Shown here: in pieces, positions 1-13,400 of the stretch
Layout: each line of letters begins with the position of its first letter
How positions within the stretch are numbered: position 1 is the stretch's first letter
Assembly: GCA_963932465.1 (NCBI GenBank)
Contig: OZ010786.1
Span: forward strand, 600,335,038 to 600,399,037
Length of the DNA: 64,000 nucleotides
Source of the DNA: Maratus speciosus
Taxonomy: Eukaryota; Arthropoda; Arachnida; Araneae; Salticidae
Reading direction: 5' to 3'
Notes under the pieces: generated by a model
The model's input: the letters and a program-made list of their open reading frames with translations, nothing else
Told to the model about the DNA's origin: nothing
The model's database searches: none
Program-made: the position numbers and the translations under genes

Positions 1-91
1 TCTATTTAAAGAACTTTTTCTTCTGATATAATTTTTTTTTCTCCCTATTTCTCAAAATATTTCGGGACACTTCAAACTTATTCTTTCTTTT

Positions 92-1567
92 TAGTACAGG
101 CAATAGAGACCGTATAGGGGCTCTACTTAGCAAAATGCATGGTAGTTCTGGAAAAAGGCTTACTGTATGTTTTTTGGGTCGTTGAATTCGAATTTTTAAC
201 TTCCCACCAAAATTTTCCCCGGCAACACCCCCAAATTTTGGTAAAATGCCCCCCAAAAAAGGTTTTTATTAAAAAAAATCAATTTTTTTATTGTTCTAGG
301 AAAAAAGTATTTGGAAATTCAGAAAGTAGACAGCATTTGCAACAAATTAGATACATGACATTATAACTTAGGATGAAGGGAAAGGGGGGATCTGCCTCGG
401 AACATGCGCGCGGTGCTGCGTGAACTAAGTTGTGCAATTCCACTTAACCACTCACACGTTTACATTCGCCCTCCCATCTCCCTTCCGAACTTTCTCTATA
501 AGGTTTACTTTAAGTTTTTTGGGTCGCTGAATCCGAATTTTTAACTTCCCCCCAAAATTCCCCCCCCCCCCCCCAAATAGTTGTTTTTTACTTAAATTTC
601 TTATTGTTTTAGGGGAAAAGCATTACGAAATTCAGAAACTAGGCAAAATTTGCAACAAATAGGATATATGACATTATGACGTAGGATGAACGGGGAAGGG
701 GAGGGCTGCCTCTGAACATGCACTGCGGCGCTACGTGCACTAAGTTATGAAGACCAGGCAATACGGGATTTTACCTGGAAAAATTAATACTAATTCTGGA
801 TTTTGACTCACTTTATGTTTTTTGGGTCGCTGAATCCGAATTTGTAACTTCCCACCAAAATTTCACCCAGCAACCCCCCCAAAAAATTTATTTTTTGAAA
901 AAATTTGGTTTTTGAGAAAAGCGTGTGGGGAATGTTCCGAGGCAGCCCCCTCTCTCCCCGTGTATCCTACATCATAATGTCATATATTCTATTTGTTGCA
1001 AATTTTGTCTAGTTTCTGAATTTGGTTATGCTTTTCCCCTAAAACAATAAGAAATTTAAGTTAATAACAATTATTTTGGGGGGTTTTCGGGGGGAGGGGA
1101 AATTTTGGGGGTAAGTTAAAAATTCGGATTCAACGACCCAAAAAACTTAAAGTAAACCTTATAAGGAAATTTCAGAGGGGAGATGGGAGGGCGAATGTAA
1201 ACCTGTGAGTGGTTAAGTGGAATTGCGCAACTTAGTCCACGCAGCACCGCATGCATGTTCCGAGGCAGATCCCCCCTTGCTCTTCATCCTAAGTCATAAT
1301 GTCATGTATTTAATTTGTTGCAAATTTTGTCTACTTTCTAAATTTCTAGATACTTTTCCCCTAAAACAATAAAAAAATTGATTTTTTTAATAAAAACCTT
1401 TTTGGGGCGCTTTTTACCAAAATTTGGGGGGGGGGGGGGTTGCCGGGGGAAATTTTGGTGGCAAGTTACAAATTCGGATTCAGTCAGCGACCCAAAAAAC
1501 ATAAAGTAAGCCGATTTCCAGAACTACCATTAATTTTGCTAAGTAAAATTCCCTATTGCCTGGACTA
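92..1567. repeat. 1.5 kb foldback (inverted-repeat) element
   Basis: The left arm from TAGTACAGGCAATAG and the right arm ending in CTATTGCCTGGACTA are reverse complements over several hundred bases, though diverged. Both arms contain subunits with the core TTTTTTGGGTCGCTGAATCC: near 171, 517 and 818 on plus, and near 1121 and 1477 on minus. Several poly-C or poly-G tracts lie at matching positions in the two arms. No coding capacity was seen. This looks like a foldback or MITE-type DNA element built of repeated subunits. Confidence 0.8.
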
Positions 1568-2311
1568 TTTACACATTTTATAATTCTCAATAACCTTGAA
1601 TTAGTTTTACCAGGTGTCTAACTCAACGAGAGCAGTAAAATCCCTGTCATTCTTTGCAATTTCATACAGGAAATGCAAACTTTCAATATCGCCCTTTCAC
1701 ACTCAAAAGGACTGTTCTGTAGTAAATAAGTTTCAGTAATTAAATTTAAGGACGAATGTAGTAATACAGTGCTTAAAATTACTTGTTATAATAAATACGA
1801 TAATGTCCTTAAAATTCATTAATTTTAATGTAAATATTTTCTTAAAACTGAAAATACGGTGTATTTCCGGACAATACTTTTTTCAAATTCTTGTTGTCCT
1901 TACAGATTTCTTTTTGATGGGTAAAATGAATAATAATAAAGATAAATAAATATGATTTACAAAAAAAGTGTGATTAGTTAAGTTTTTTAATAATGTTTAG
2001 TGTTTATGAATTAAAAATCTGTTTTGTGTAATTTAAAGTATTTGAAAAGGTTCATCTCTATTTAACGAATTTTCCACATAACAAACTTTTTTTCGGGATT
2101 TAGCAATTTCGTTAAATAGAAGTCCGACTGTACTGTATTGTATATTCAATTTTTTTTTTTTTCTGTTGTAAAATGACGCATGTACAATTCTGTAAATAGG
2201 ACATATATCTATGACCAAATTTGAACTCTTTTTATCTTTCACTTTTTTACCAACTTGATTGAAATATCCTCCCTTCCCTCTATACACCCACAAAAGTGAG
2301 TAATTTTATTG
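1568..2311. other. No gene seen; AT-rich upstream UGGT sequence
   Basis: No exon was recognised. A short inverted pair (CTATTTAACGAA near 2057 and TTCGTTAAATAG near 2110) followed by CTGTACTGTA may be the end of a small Tc1/pogo-type MITE. Confidence 0.3.
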
Positions 2312-2319
2312 ATTGGAAT

Positions 2320-5300
2320 TAGGGATGCATCAAATTTCGGTATCTATTCTGTATTTGGCCATGTTACCAAATATTTGGTTTGGCTGAATATCAAACTATT
2401 TGGTCGGCCGAATATAAAACTATCTGGCCTGTCGAATATTCAGTTTGGCCCAATATTGAAATATTCAGCCAAACTAAATACTTAAAAAAAACATTTTGAA
2501 ACATTTTTTAAAACTTTAGAAAACTTCTACTTTCATTTGCCAACTTATAGAGATATTCCAAATAATTAGAAACAGAATCATATTTAAATAAAAGAGAATG
2601 TTTTTACATTATTTTTTTTGCTGTTTGTTACGTATCACTATAGAAAATTAACCATTAATGACGATTTTAATAGGAATTAATGATGTATAAATGCAAGTTC
2701 CTGAACATTGTCTAGTAAATAATCTGTTCCTTGCTTTTTCACAAGAAAGGGTGTTTCTAAACAAAATAGAAAATTATTCAGGGTTGATAATAGACATTAA
2801 GACAGATAATTTTTGTCCAGGAAACCATAATTGCAACCCACTTCCCATAAATGCAATGTATCTGATCTCACTCAAGGTCAAATTTGGATTTATGTTTGTT
2901 ACTTTAACAATAATGAAGACTGTGGCGCCAATTTATATAGCCCCATGGGGCATGAGCCCACCCAATAATTTGATTTCTCCACCCACCTATTTTCAATTGA
3001 TTTATTTCCTTAATTATTTCTTTTATCACTAAAATGAAATTTGGTTTTATTGACTTTTTCAATGTGATTTTGTTTGGAAAATAGTCATCAATGAGAATTA
3101 CAGGAGCACTGAAAGTCCCTTCAGCGGATTTAAAATTAAATTTTTCTCAAAAACAAATTCTGTGCATATTTTGCAATCTGTTTTGATGTCTTGAATTAAT
3201 ACAGCATTTGATGACTAAAATGTATGCTGTTTTTTGCACTTTCAATACTTAGCAATTGCAATGTTATTTAAAATAAATATTAATGTATTTATAAGGAAAA
3301 ACTTATAAGAATATAATTTAATTAAATTATAAATAAATTATAATAATTTAAAAATTTGCTTACAAAAACATAATTTAACTTCTAATTATCATCTTTAGTC
3401 ATTCGCTCTTCCCAGGGGAAAAAATTACATGCTTTACTCACAAAAATTTTGAGCCCACCCAATTTTTTCAAAAGTTGGCACTATTATATGAAGATATCAC
3501 AACTATATTTTCAGCAGACTTGCTTTTGATTTCTATGAAATAGGATTTCATGATGAGAAGTTCTGGAAATTGCCATCATTCATATCTAAAAAACTGTAAG
3601 TTAGACATTCCTTTATTCGGAATGCAGTTGACAGTATTTATACTGTATCACTGGCAAAATTCAGTCATTTTCAATTATATCATCATATTTAATACTGTAA
3701 TGTGACTCTGGGTCAAATAAATTGGACTGTGAATTTAAATTGGAAATCCATCAAAAATTTAAATATTTATATTCAAGGAAATTGAATTAAAATATCTCCA
3801 ACTTACAAACCCAAAGACACACTACAGCCGGTATCGCTAAGTGGCCCGTAACACTGAGTTAAAATTAAATGAAATTTTTACATTTAAAAATTTATTAACT
3901 TTTAGATATCATCAAAGTATTAATTTACTATTAATTCTAATTAAATCTAATTTAAACATTTAAAAGAGTTTTGGCCAAAAAAAAAAGGCCAATGAGATAA
4001 CTTCAAAAAGGGCTTGTTGGATGCATAGCTGATGAAAAAGGTTTTTGCACTCGCATTATGGCGAAAATGTCTATGAATGGCAACAGCAGATCGAGCAGGA
4101 TTTTCATAGAGCTACCGATTCTACGAACCAGATCACGTGCTATTGGAATTTCCATTTAACATTCTTCAATATGGCTTCCAAATTACTTCTAACTGGGGGG
4201 GAAGATGCATGGGAGAAAATGCGATATCCGAATTTGAATACCAAAAGTGTGTGCTATTTTAAAGACAGAAAAAGCTAGAAATATTTTCCTTGTTTATTTT
4301 GCAAAGTTGGAGAGCAATTACGCTGGAATTTTGCTAGAGGAATGAGAAAAAATATTTAAAACCAATAAATATGATTTGAAATCTGAATATTTACGAATAA
4401 AGGTTTTATATTTTTAATATTTAAAACTTAGTAAATATTGCTGTCTGCCTAATATCGCGATGTTTGAAAAAATAAATACAAGTTTGTAGATTGCTGAAAG
4501 TGAATTAAATTATTGTTTAATTTAATAGATGGTGATAAATAATGGAGATTGATTTTAAATGGGATATATTATTGAAAATATTTATTTTACTTTTTGAGAA
4601 ATAAATTTATTAAGTTGAGATTGAATTAGAAGTTTTGTTTATTTAAGTAAACAAAGTATAAAAATTTAATTTATGTAAAATTTATGGTAATTTGAATGGG
4701 AAATGTTATGTAATATTTTTAACACATAACAAATATGGAACAAAAATTGCTAAAATATCTTCATTATTGATAAAGTTGTGGATGAAAATTCAATTTCAGC
4801 TTGTAGTTACACACCCAGTATTTTTGATTAAATGCATTATAAATTTGATGAAATAAATAGAATGTGATGTTGTTTTTTGTTTAAAAAGTGTTTGTCTTGG
4901 CCATATTATCTCTGTTGAAAGTTTGTTGCAAGATTATAGGAACAACCTGTATGTTTACAATTTCTGAAAATGATTGTAACTCCAGACACTGATCTAGGAT
5001 GCATTTAAAAGCTTCTTTGGTAAATCAAGTTAATATTGCTGAGTTGCCACCATTTGAATAGATTGTATTATTTATTTATTTTTACTTGTCTCTTTCAGAT
5101 AAATAAACAGTATATGACACTGTAAAGTTTTTCTTCTAACTTGTTCACCATTTCTCTTTGATTTTGAAATGTTTGCTTTAGAATTTAAGAAAATTTTATT
5201 CATTTGTTTTAATTCACAGAAGAAGCAATGAAATTTTAAATTTTATTAATTAAAGTTTAATAACTATCCTTTTAAATAACTCAAAGCAGATTTTTTCAGT

Positions 5301-5503
5301 ATAAAGCATACTTGTAAAAAGCTTCTGTTTATCAAAATGTAAGTTTCTGTATTAAATGTTATGTAAAATTGTTTTAAAATTTATAATTTTAATGCCTTTA
5401 AACTTTGAAATATAAAAGTATTTGGCTGAATATTTGGTATTTGATTTGTCTGTAGGCCGAATATTCAGCATTCAGCAAAAAATCACTATTTGGTGCATCC
5501 CTA
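2320..5503. mobile_element. hAT DNA transposon, non-autonomous, 3.2 kb
   Basis: Termini TAGGGATGCATCAAAT (left) and, on the other strand, TAGGGATGCACCAAAT (right) are hAT-type inverted repeats. The element is flanked by a perfect 8-bp duplication ATTGGAAT at 2312-2319 and 5504-5511. The ends contain the reiterated ATTTGG/CCGAATATT motifs typical of such elements. The interior is AT-rich with no long frame and no recognisable hAT transposase. A direct repeat containing GAGCCCACCCAAT occurs near 2953 and 3452. The 77-codon frame at 4045-4278 resembles no family known to me. Confidence 0.9.
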
Positions 5504-5511
5504 ATTGGAAT

Positions 5512-5592
5512 AATGTCATGCATTAAGGGGAGGGGGTGAAAGATAGCCTGGAAAGATTCTTAATTTTATTTTCATAAGAAATATGTAACTAG

Positions 5593-5625
<33 letters not shown>

Positions 5626-6134
5626 CTTGGTATGATAAAGCACATTTACTCGTATAACATTTATATAATTTTTCTTATTTGTATGTTGCTAGTTTGTTGG
5701 AAAGTTTTCTTCCTTTTGATGCTTACTGTTGAAATGTTTGTGTGCATTTTGTTTATTATTATTATTATTATTTCAGCCTTTTTTTCCCCCTTTTTTTTCA
5801 CATATTAAAGTTTTGGAAAACTCTTAATTTCTCCTAATAATATTTTATGTTACAATCTGACAGTTTCAGATTTGCATATCATCATTTGTATTATCAAAAT
5901 GAGATGGAGAATTAGTGTTAATGTTAAAATAATCAGTTATAAATTAGGTTTTGAGATTTCATTTTTGGATTAGTGCATACAACTTAAATTATATTTTACT
6001 ACACATTTCTTTCTCTGAGTTTTTGTAATTGGCTTTAAGAAATATGTTATGTATTTAAAATTAACATTGTTTATAAATTTTGTCTTGTGCATTTGTGACC
6101 TCCCGTCTTCTGCCCCATTAAAAAAAAAGTGTGT

Positions 6135-6165
<31 letters not shown>

Positions 6166-7383
6166 GGGGGAGGTTGAATGTACTTCCCTATACTTGCATG
6201 TTTCAGAAACTATTTGCAACTTGTATAATATTGTGTCTTATCTTAAAGGAATTCTTTTGTTAACTATTCAGTAATTTTATCTGAATTTTTTAAGTTCTAT
6301 GTTTAACGTAGAACATGGAAAAAAAAAAAAGTAACAAAAATTATGAAAGAGTACCATGTAATAATTATACACTTTCACACAGAATTGTTTTAATAAAAGG
6401 AAATTTATAGTGTTTTTCTAATTTTGATAATTATTATTAGCTGCTTTTCTATTCTAAGTTCAATTCTATTTAACATTTTTGTTTCTGCTTCAGTTTTCTT
6501 TAAAAATGATTTTTAATTTATTTGCATTTATCATTGAATATATAACATTTAGTTATATGTCAAATCATTAGAAAACTTATTTTATTGTTATAAACAAGAA
6601 CAGCAGCTTGATGTAAATCAGTAAAACTAGGCTGAATCAGTTTTCTTCAGTTTGTGCTTTTTCTATACTAATGATTTGCTAATAAATATTTTTTCTAATC
6701 TGTATAAGATGACTTTTCTTATGGTTTTTATTATTAAAAAATGAGGTATAAAGGAGGCTATAACTAGTGCACTTGAGGATATGAGTAAATAAAAATTGTC
6801 TTCAGTTTCCATTAAAGTTGAATACATTGTTGAGATTTTTCAGGCCCCCCAAAAATTAATTAAATTACTATTGACTATCAATATCAAAAGTCAAATTAGA
6901 TTTATGATTGTTATTAAAGAAAATCATATTTCTTTGTGTCACAATCATGAAGAGATTTTCATCCACTCATGTAAAAAGATTTTGTGTATTTTGGTTCAGG
7001 AAATTGAACTTTTCTTTTAGTTTACCTGTAAAAGAAATATATTTGTTAGAAATATTATTAAACATTATTTTTTGGGCCAATTTATGGGATGTTAAAACCA
7101 CGATGATAGAAATTAGCTTACAATCAATTAAAATTAAAGTTGTATCATAATTATAGAAAGTAAAAATAAAAATGTTTCCTAACACTCTTTTATAAGCATT
7201 CAATGCTTATTTTAAATAAGATGACTAATTTCAAGATTTCTTATTTTCTGATTCCTTTCATTTCTAATTTTCTTCGAAAGAATAATTTTTTAGAAATGTA
7301 TGCTTATATATTTGTTTAGCCAGGCTGTTAATTTTAATTGTTATTATATGTTTTTTAATTAATATTTTGTGTTTGTCTTTCAG
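5512..7383. other. UGGT intronic sequence with simple repeats
   Basis: Holds poly-A near 5598, (ATT)n near 5755 and a (GT)n run passing into poly-G at 6130-6170. No coding exon was recognised before the acceptor at 7383. Confidence 0.5.
6129..6171. repeat. (GT)n microsatellite adjoining a poly-G tract
   Basis: About ten GT units pass directly into more than 20 consecutive G. Confidence 0.9.
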
Positions 7384-7479
7384 CACATTTTCTGGAAATA
7401 AAAGTGAACAAGAAGGAACAGATGATAAAATAAATATTTTCTCTTTGGCTTCTGGACATCTTTATGAAAGACTGTTAAG
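7384..7479 (+). CDS. UGGT: UGGT exon A (start of GT24 domain)
   Basis: Acceptor TTTCAG ends at 7383 and donor GTATGT starts at 7480. The exon encodes a hydrophilic linker ([15 protein letters not shown]) followed by [16 protein letters not shown], the family-typical start of the glucosyltransferase domain. The first base completes a codon from an upstream exon; the last two bases are carried over to the next exon. The following intron is only 115 bp. Confidence 0.95.
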
Positions 7480-10400
7480 GTATGTTTCGAAAAAATAATA
7501 TTGATTTATTTTAATCTGAATTGATTTTTTTTTTTACATGCTATTGTATTAATAAATACTTATTAGACTTTTTTCCCCCTTTCTTTCTTTTTAGAATTAT
7601 GATGCTTAGTGTTTTAAAAAATACCAAGACTCCTGTAAAGTTCTGGTTTTTGAAGAATTTCTTGTCACCAACTTTTAAGGTTTATTTTCTTTTTGAATCT
7701 AAATAAAGCTATTGAATCTAAATAAAGTTTAAAAACTAGTTTTAAAAATGTTTATATTTTGTTTAATTTCTGTTTTTCAGGATTTTCTTCCTTATATGGC
7801 AGAACATTACAAATTTGAATACGAATTAGTCCAATACAAGTGGCCTAGGTGGCTTAACCAGCAGAGTGAAAAGCAGAGAATAATCTGGGGGTAAGGATAT
7901 TTACATTACTTTATATGTGTGATGACAATATGAAGGGTGCCTTTTAAATAATTCTGATGATTTAAAACATAAAATAGAGTAGAGCCTATAGAATTTTATT
8001 TCAGGCATTTTTAAATAAATTTTAAAAGCAATTCCCTGTACAAATGTATATGGTTCTTTATGTCAGGCTGAAAGTGGTAATAAAAAAGGGTTCCTGCTTG
8101 AATTGTTGAACTCAATAAATTAAAGAAGCTGAAATGAAGAGAACATTTTGAAAACTAAAAAAATCTTTTATTTTAATCTTGAAATTGGGAAAAATATCGG
8201 TTTTATTTTGGCCTTTCCATATTTAAAAATAGCAGAAAGAACTTTAGAAAATTTCCCATCATATTGGTTCAAATGATATGTCATTGAAAAACCTTTGGTT
8301 AAATTTTGAAAAGGACAATCAGGCGACAACACCATTTCACACCATTCCCCATCAGATTCTAACTGACTTAAATCCCAACAGTCAATTCTTATATATCATG
8401 TTAGGTGATTCCAAATTTAAAATATTTCATGCATTTAATTAGCTAATATTACAAAGGTGAAAAATGCTATAAAGTGATATAATAATTTAGATTAACGCTC
8501 GCTTCATCACACAAACGGCGACAATATTTTTGCAAACAAATTTTAAAAGAATAACTTGGTAAATAATGTCACGAGACTTCATGCATAATGAAAAACTGTG
8601 CAAACATAAAATAAAATGAAATTTGATATTTGTGAATGTGGATTAATTTTTACTATTGTTACTAAAACAGCATAGCATCTCTTTCCAAATTTTAGGTAAC
8701 TCAAGGGACACTGAATCATTGCAAATATTCTCGTTGTGTAAAAATATCTCTATTGATTCCTGGATAATGGATAGTAGATTAAAATCTTGAAGGATAAATT
8801 ATACTGCTATTTTTAAAATCGATCTGTAAAGGTTCTTTGCTGCATAATCTGGCCAAAGCTGTGGTTCTCCTATTGTATTGATGTGTGCTATATGTTTTTT
8901 CATTCTAGTTTTAAGTTTTCTGCTTGTCATACTGATATAAAACTGCTTTGCTCCATCATCTTTGGTGAAATGTACCCCTTTCATCATCTTCCCCCACCCT
9001 AATTTAAATTGACTTAAATGAAAAGAATTGTTCAAAATTGTTTTAAATGTTAAAATCAAAGTCAGTTAAGAATTTTAAGTTTGACAAATTATCAATTAGT
9101 TTGGTTAGTTGGATGAATTTGTCCTCCAGATTCGTCTGTGATGGCTCATTGGTGGCTTCAGCCAAGACATCCCTGGTTTGAATTCTGGCCCGGGCTTTTC
9201 TCACTCACTTAGAAATTTACAACTGTTATAAAATTATCAATTGTCATCATTTTTTGCTTACATGTGAACGACTTGCATCACAGTTGTTGCTTGTTTTTCT
9301 TCTTCCTCTCCTTTTGTATAGTTCTATATTTGCTACAAGACTTTAAAAGGAATACAGAAGTGGATTAAACTTGTTGTATCACCATTATGCTTCATTTTAT
9401 TACCAAAATAAATAAATAAAAAATAAGTAAATAAAATAAAAAATATTGAGACTGTCAATTATTTCCACCATCAGTGTTTCTTAAATCAAATTCTTCTTAA
9501 ACAGATTAAGTAAAATCTACCCTATATATATAAAATCCTAATGAAACGAATTTTTGAAATGGATATATGAATTGACTGATTAAACAACTGATTATGTTTC
9601 AAGCGATTTCTCGTAAAATATGGAATACTTTGCGATGAAATTAACACCAAAAATCAGCATTGATCCATAGATCTTAAAACTGGTTGCATTAGAATTTTTA
9701 AATTCGAATTAGTTTTCGAAATATTAATTTATTTTATATACATTTTTCTAATGATGGCAACTCAGATTTTAATCAAACAGATATATATATATTTTTTTCA
9801 TATTTCAGAAAAGGTTGACATGGTAACCCGGCTATTGTTGTTTATTTGATAATAAATGTTTATTTACGTTTATTTCTTTTTATAAATTATATAAATTATT
9901 TTGTTCTATAATTATTAATTATTTTTTTATATTTCCTTTAGAAAATAGTTAAAAAATACGGTACTACTTAGTTATTCCATCAACCAATTTCGCCAAATTA
10001 TATAAATCACCAAAACACTCGTCAAATTATACAAATTGACAATTTTTATTTTAAATAACGAAAGAACAAATAAATTAGTATAACATGAATAAATAAATAT
10101 ACAAATAAAAAGTCGAAATAAAAATCACTTGATGATGTAAACACATGCAACTTGCTTAAAGTCAAGTGAATGTGATATTTACGATCAACCATTATTGGCA
10201 TTTAATCTTATAGTTTGGTGATAGATTTTTGGTCGTCGGGATATCTAAGAAATACCAAAAATGCATATGTAACTGGTATTTGAAAACGAGGTTTTCGCCA
10301 AATGTATCTGGACAAATATTACCACTCGAAAAAAAAGAAATGCTAACTGGCGATTTGAAAAAAAGCTATTGGCGAGATTTGCATCTGGCTAGCATAACAG

Positions 10401-13400
10401 TACCAAGAATTCTTTGCAACCATGGCAAATTTTATGTAGTTTTATTCGAAAAAAATTTTTTGATTTTTTAATCAAAATAGAAAACTTAGTCTCATATTGG
10501 TGCAATTTTTTTCTAACGCCAATGTCATATATAGAACGGGCACTTAACTGGCACCAAAGTATCGTTATTTTGCTTGATATGATAAGCTGGATGTTGTTGT
10601 TTATGCTGTTGATGCGTTCCCCAAATTGGCGGCGTTAAAAAATCGCACCAATATGGGATGTATATGACATCTGTGCCAAACTTTCATATGAACGGCGAAG
10701 GGATCAGACCGTATTTGTTTATGGCAGTTGATGACTTGAACTATTATAATATAGATGAAATGATGGCGATAGAATAATATTTGGCGACTTATCACCTGTG
10801 CCTGGCTAACATTAAAGTACCAAAATGGCACCTAGAGTATAAAAAGCGAAGTGGTCCACCTGGAACTGTTGATGATAGTCACATGACTTAGGCTATTGTT
10901 ATAGAGGTTGTTTTAAAATACCGGGAGACAAAGACTCTGTATATTTAATTTATTTTATTTTAGCTTCTTTTCAAATGTTTAACTGATCCTCTTTAATCAA
11001 AAATGGAAACAATCATTGGATGTCTTAACAGCAACTGATTCGCTCTTAAATTTTTGCAATCAAAGGGAAATGAATGGAAACCCGTTTACAGGGAGATCTG
11101 CACAGCTTTTTTCAGTATAATTCAATCTTCTCTAATGTTTTAAAACCCATCAGATTAGCGTGTTTTTAGATTCTGCAGTGTCTGAACGGGGGTTGGCGAG
11201 CGTAGTTTGCAGGGGGCAGAGCCCCCTAGTAATGCTATAAAGTGATAAAATATCATTTATTAAGATTGACGATCATTTCGTTGCACCAACGGCGACATTT
11301 TCAAAATCATTCACGATAGAAAATATTTTCAAATAATTTAAAAATAATAAACATAGTAAACAATTTCACGAGACATGATGCATAATGAAAAACATTGCAA
11401 ACATAAAATAAATTAAAATTAAATTAGTTATTTGTGAGTGTGGATTAATTTATAAATTCTAATTAATATTAATTTATAATTTATAAATTCTTCTTTCTTA
11501 TTAAAGTATCTGTTGCTATTTTTTAAAAAATACAACCACAAGTTAGCTATTTTGCTAATGAAGATATTGATAAATAAAACAGTTTAAGTTCTATTTCATT
11601 TTTACTTTCTTCTATCTTTACAAGAAGAAAGTATTGGATTTGTGAAAATTGTCGACTTCCGTTTTTCGACGGATTTATACGTTTTAGAATGCCCAGAACA
11701 CGATTTGATGGTTTTTAGAAAATGTCTGTCTGTGAGTCTGTCTGTCACTCTGTGAGTCTGTATGTGACAAAAATTTTGTGGGCGCTCTATCTGAAGAACT
11801 AATGCACGGAATTTCACAAAACTTCATATTTAGTTAGACCTTGATATAAACTGGACCTGATTAGTTTTTGGTGAAAATCGCCCAACAGGTGGCGCTGCTA
11901 TGCAGCATTTTTCACGATTTCTGCAATAGCTATATCTCAAGAACTACTGCACGGATTTTCATAAAACTTCAGATTCAGTTAGCCCAAGATGTAGTTTGGT
12001 GCTGATTACTTTTTTATGAAAATCGCCCAACAGGTGGCACTGGTATGCTGCATTGTTCATGATTATCGCAATAGCTCTAACTCCAGAAAAAATGCACGTA
12101 TTTTCATCAAACTTCAGATTCAGTTAGTCCCCGATATAAATTAGTGCTGTTTAATTTTTGGTGTAAATCTCCCAACAGGTGGCGCTGCTGTGCTGCATTT
12201 TTCACAATTTCCACAAGGAGCTGTATCTCAAAAACTATTGCACGGATTTTCATCAAACTTCAGATTTAGTTAGTCCTTGACATGAATTGACGTATAAATT
12301 AGTGCTGTTTAATTTTTTGTGTAAATCGCTCAACAGGTGGCGCTGCTATGCTGTATTTTTTGCGATTTCCGCAATAGCTTTATCTCAAGAACTAATGCTT
12401 GGTTTTCCAACAAACTTCAGATTCAGGTATACCTTGATATCGTTTAGTGCTGTTTACTTTTGGTGTAAATCGCTCAACAGGTAGCGCTGCTATGCTACAT
12501 TTTTTCAGAATTTCCGCTATAGCTCTATCTCAAGAACTAATGCACGAATTTTCATCCAACTTCAAATTCAGATATAATTTGATATGAATTGGTGCTAAAT
12601 CGTTGTTATTTCTTGTACTATTTAAATGATTTAATTGGCGTGATTTATATAGAAGAAAGTTTTGTGATGGCCACAACATACTAGTTTAAACATGTTTAAA
12701 TTACTGTATTAAAAATTAATCTGAACTAAATGTCTCTATATTAGTGGATTTTCTAAATGTATTAAATGATACATTTTAATATCCTGTATAGTGTGATAAA
12801 TATCTTCCTATTATTTATCAAATCTTCTGATTTTTGATTATCAATCTTCTTGTTTTCGTTTGCAACTGGTTGACAACTATACTCATGCTGTTATTATATA
12901 TATATATATATAATATATTTATATTTTTTTATCTAAGCACATATATACTGTAACGAGCAATAAATAAATAAACTATTGAATGAAATAACTTTTTTTGTTG
13001 TTTAATGAATATTTTTATATTTGTTAAATGAACACATATGGTGCAATATTTTTCTGTCTCTTTACTTATTTATTTGTATAGTTTTATGCATTAAAGCATT
13101 CTTTTTCTATTTTATCTGTGCTATATTTGGATTTTATTCCTATAAATGTTTTAACTATATGCATATACTATGTATTAAGCTCATCTATTAAAATATTTTT
13201 AATTAGGTATAAGATCCTGTTTCTTGATGTCTTGTTTCCTTTAGATGTTAAGAAATTTATTTTTGTGGATGCTGACCAGGTAATTATGCTGCTTGTTATT
13301 CATTAATTTCCCAATGTAACATATGTAATATTTGTTATTGTTGCCTGTTTCGACAAATTTTTTAATGTATCTTTGAGAAGGAGTTTTTTTACTATTATTC

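Noticed and set aside
1420..1440. Long G or C homopolymers here and at 559, 6150, 19940, 21266, 26537, 38763 and 40163
   Set aside because: Considered as signals in their own right; most sit in repeats or LTRs and may vary in length through slippage or sequencing error, so no function is assigned.
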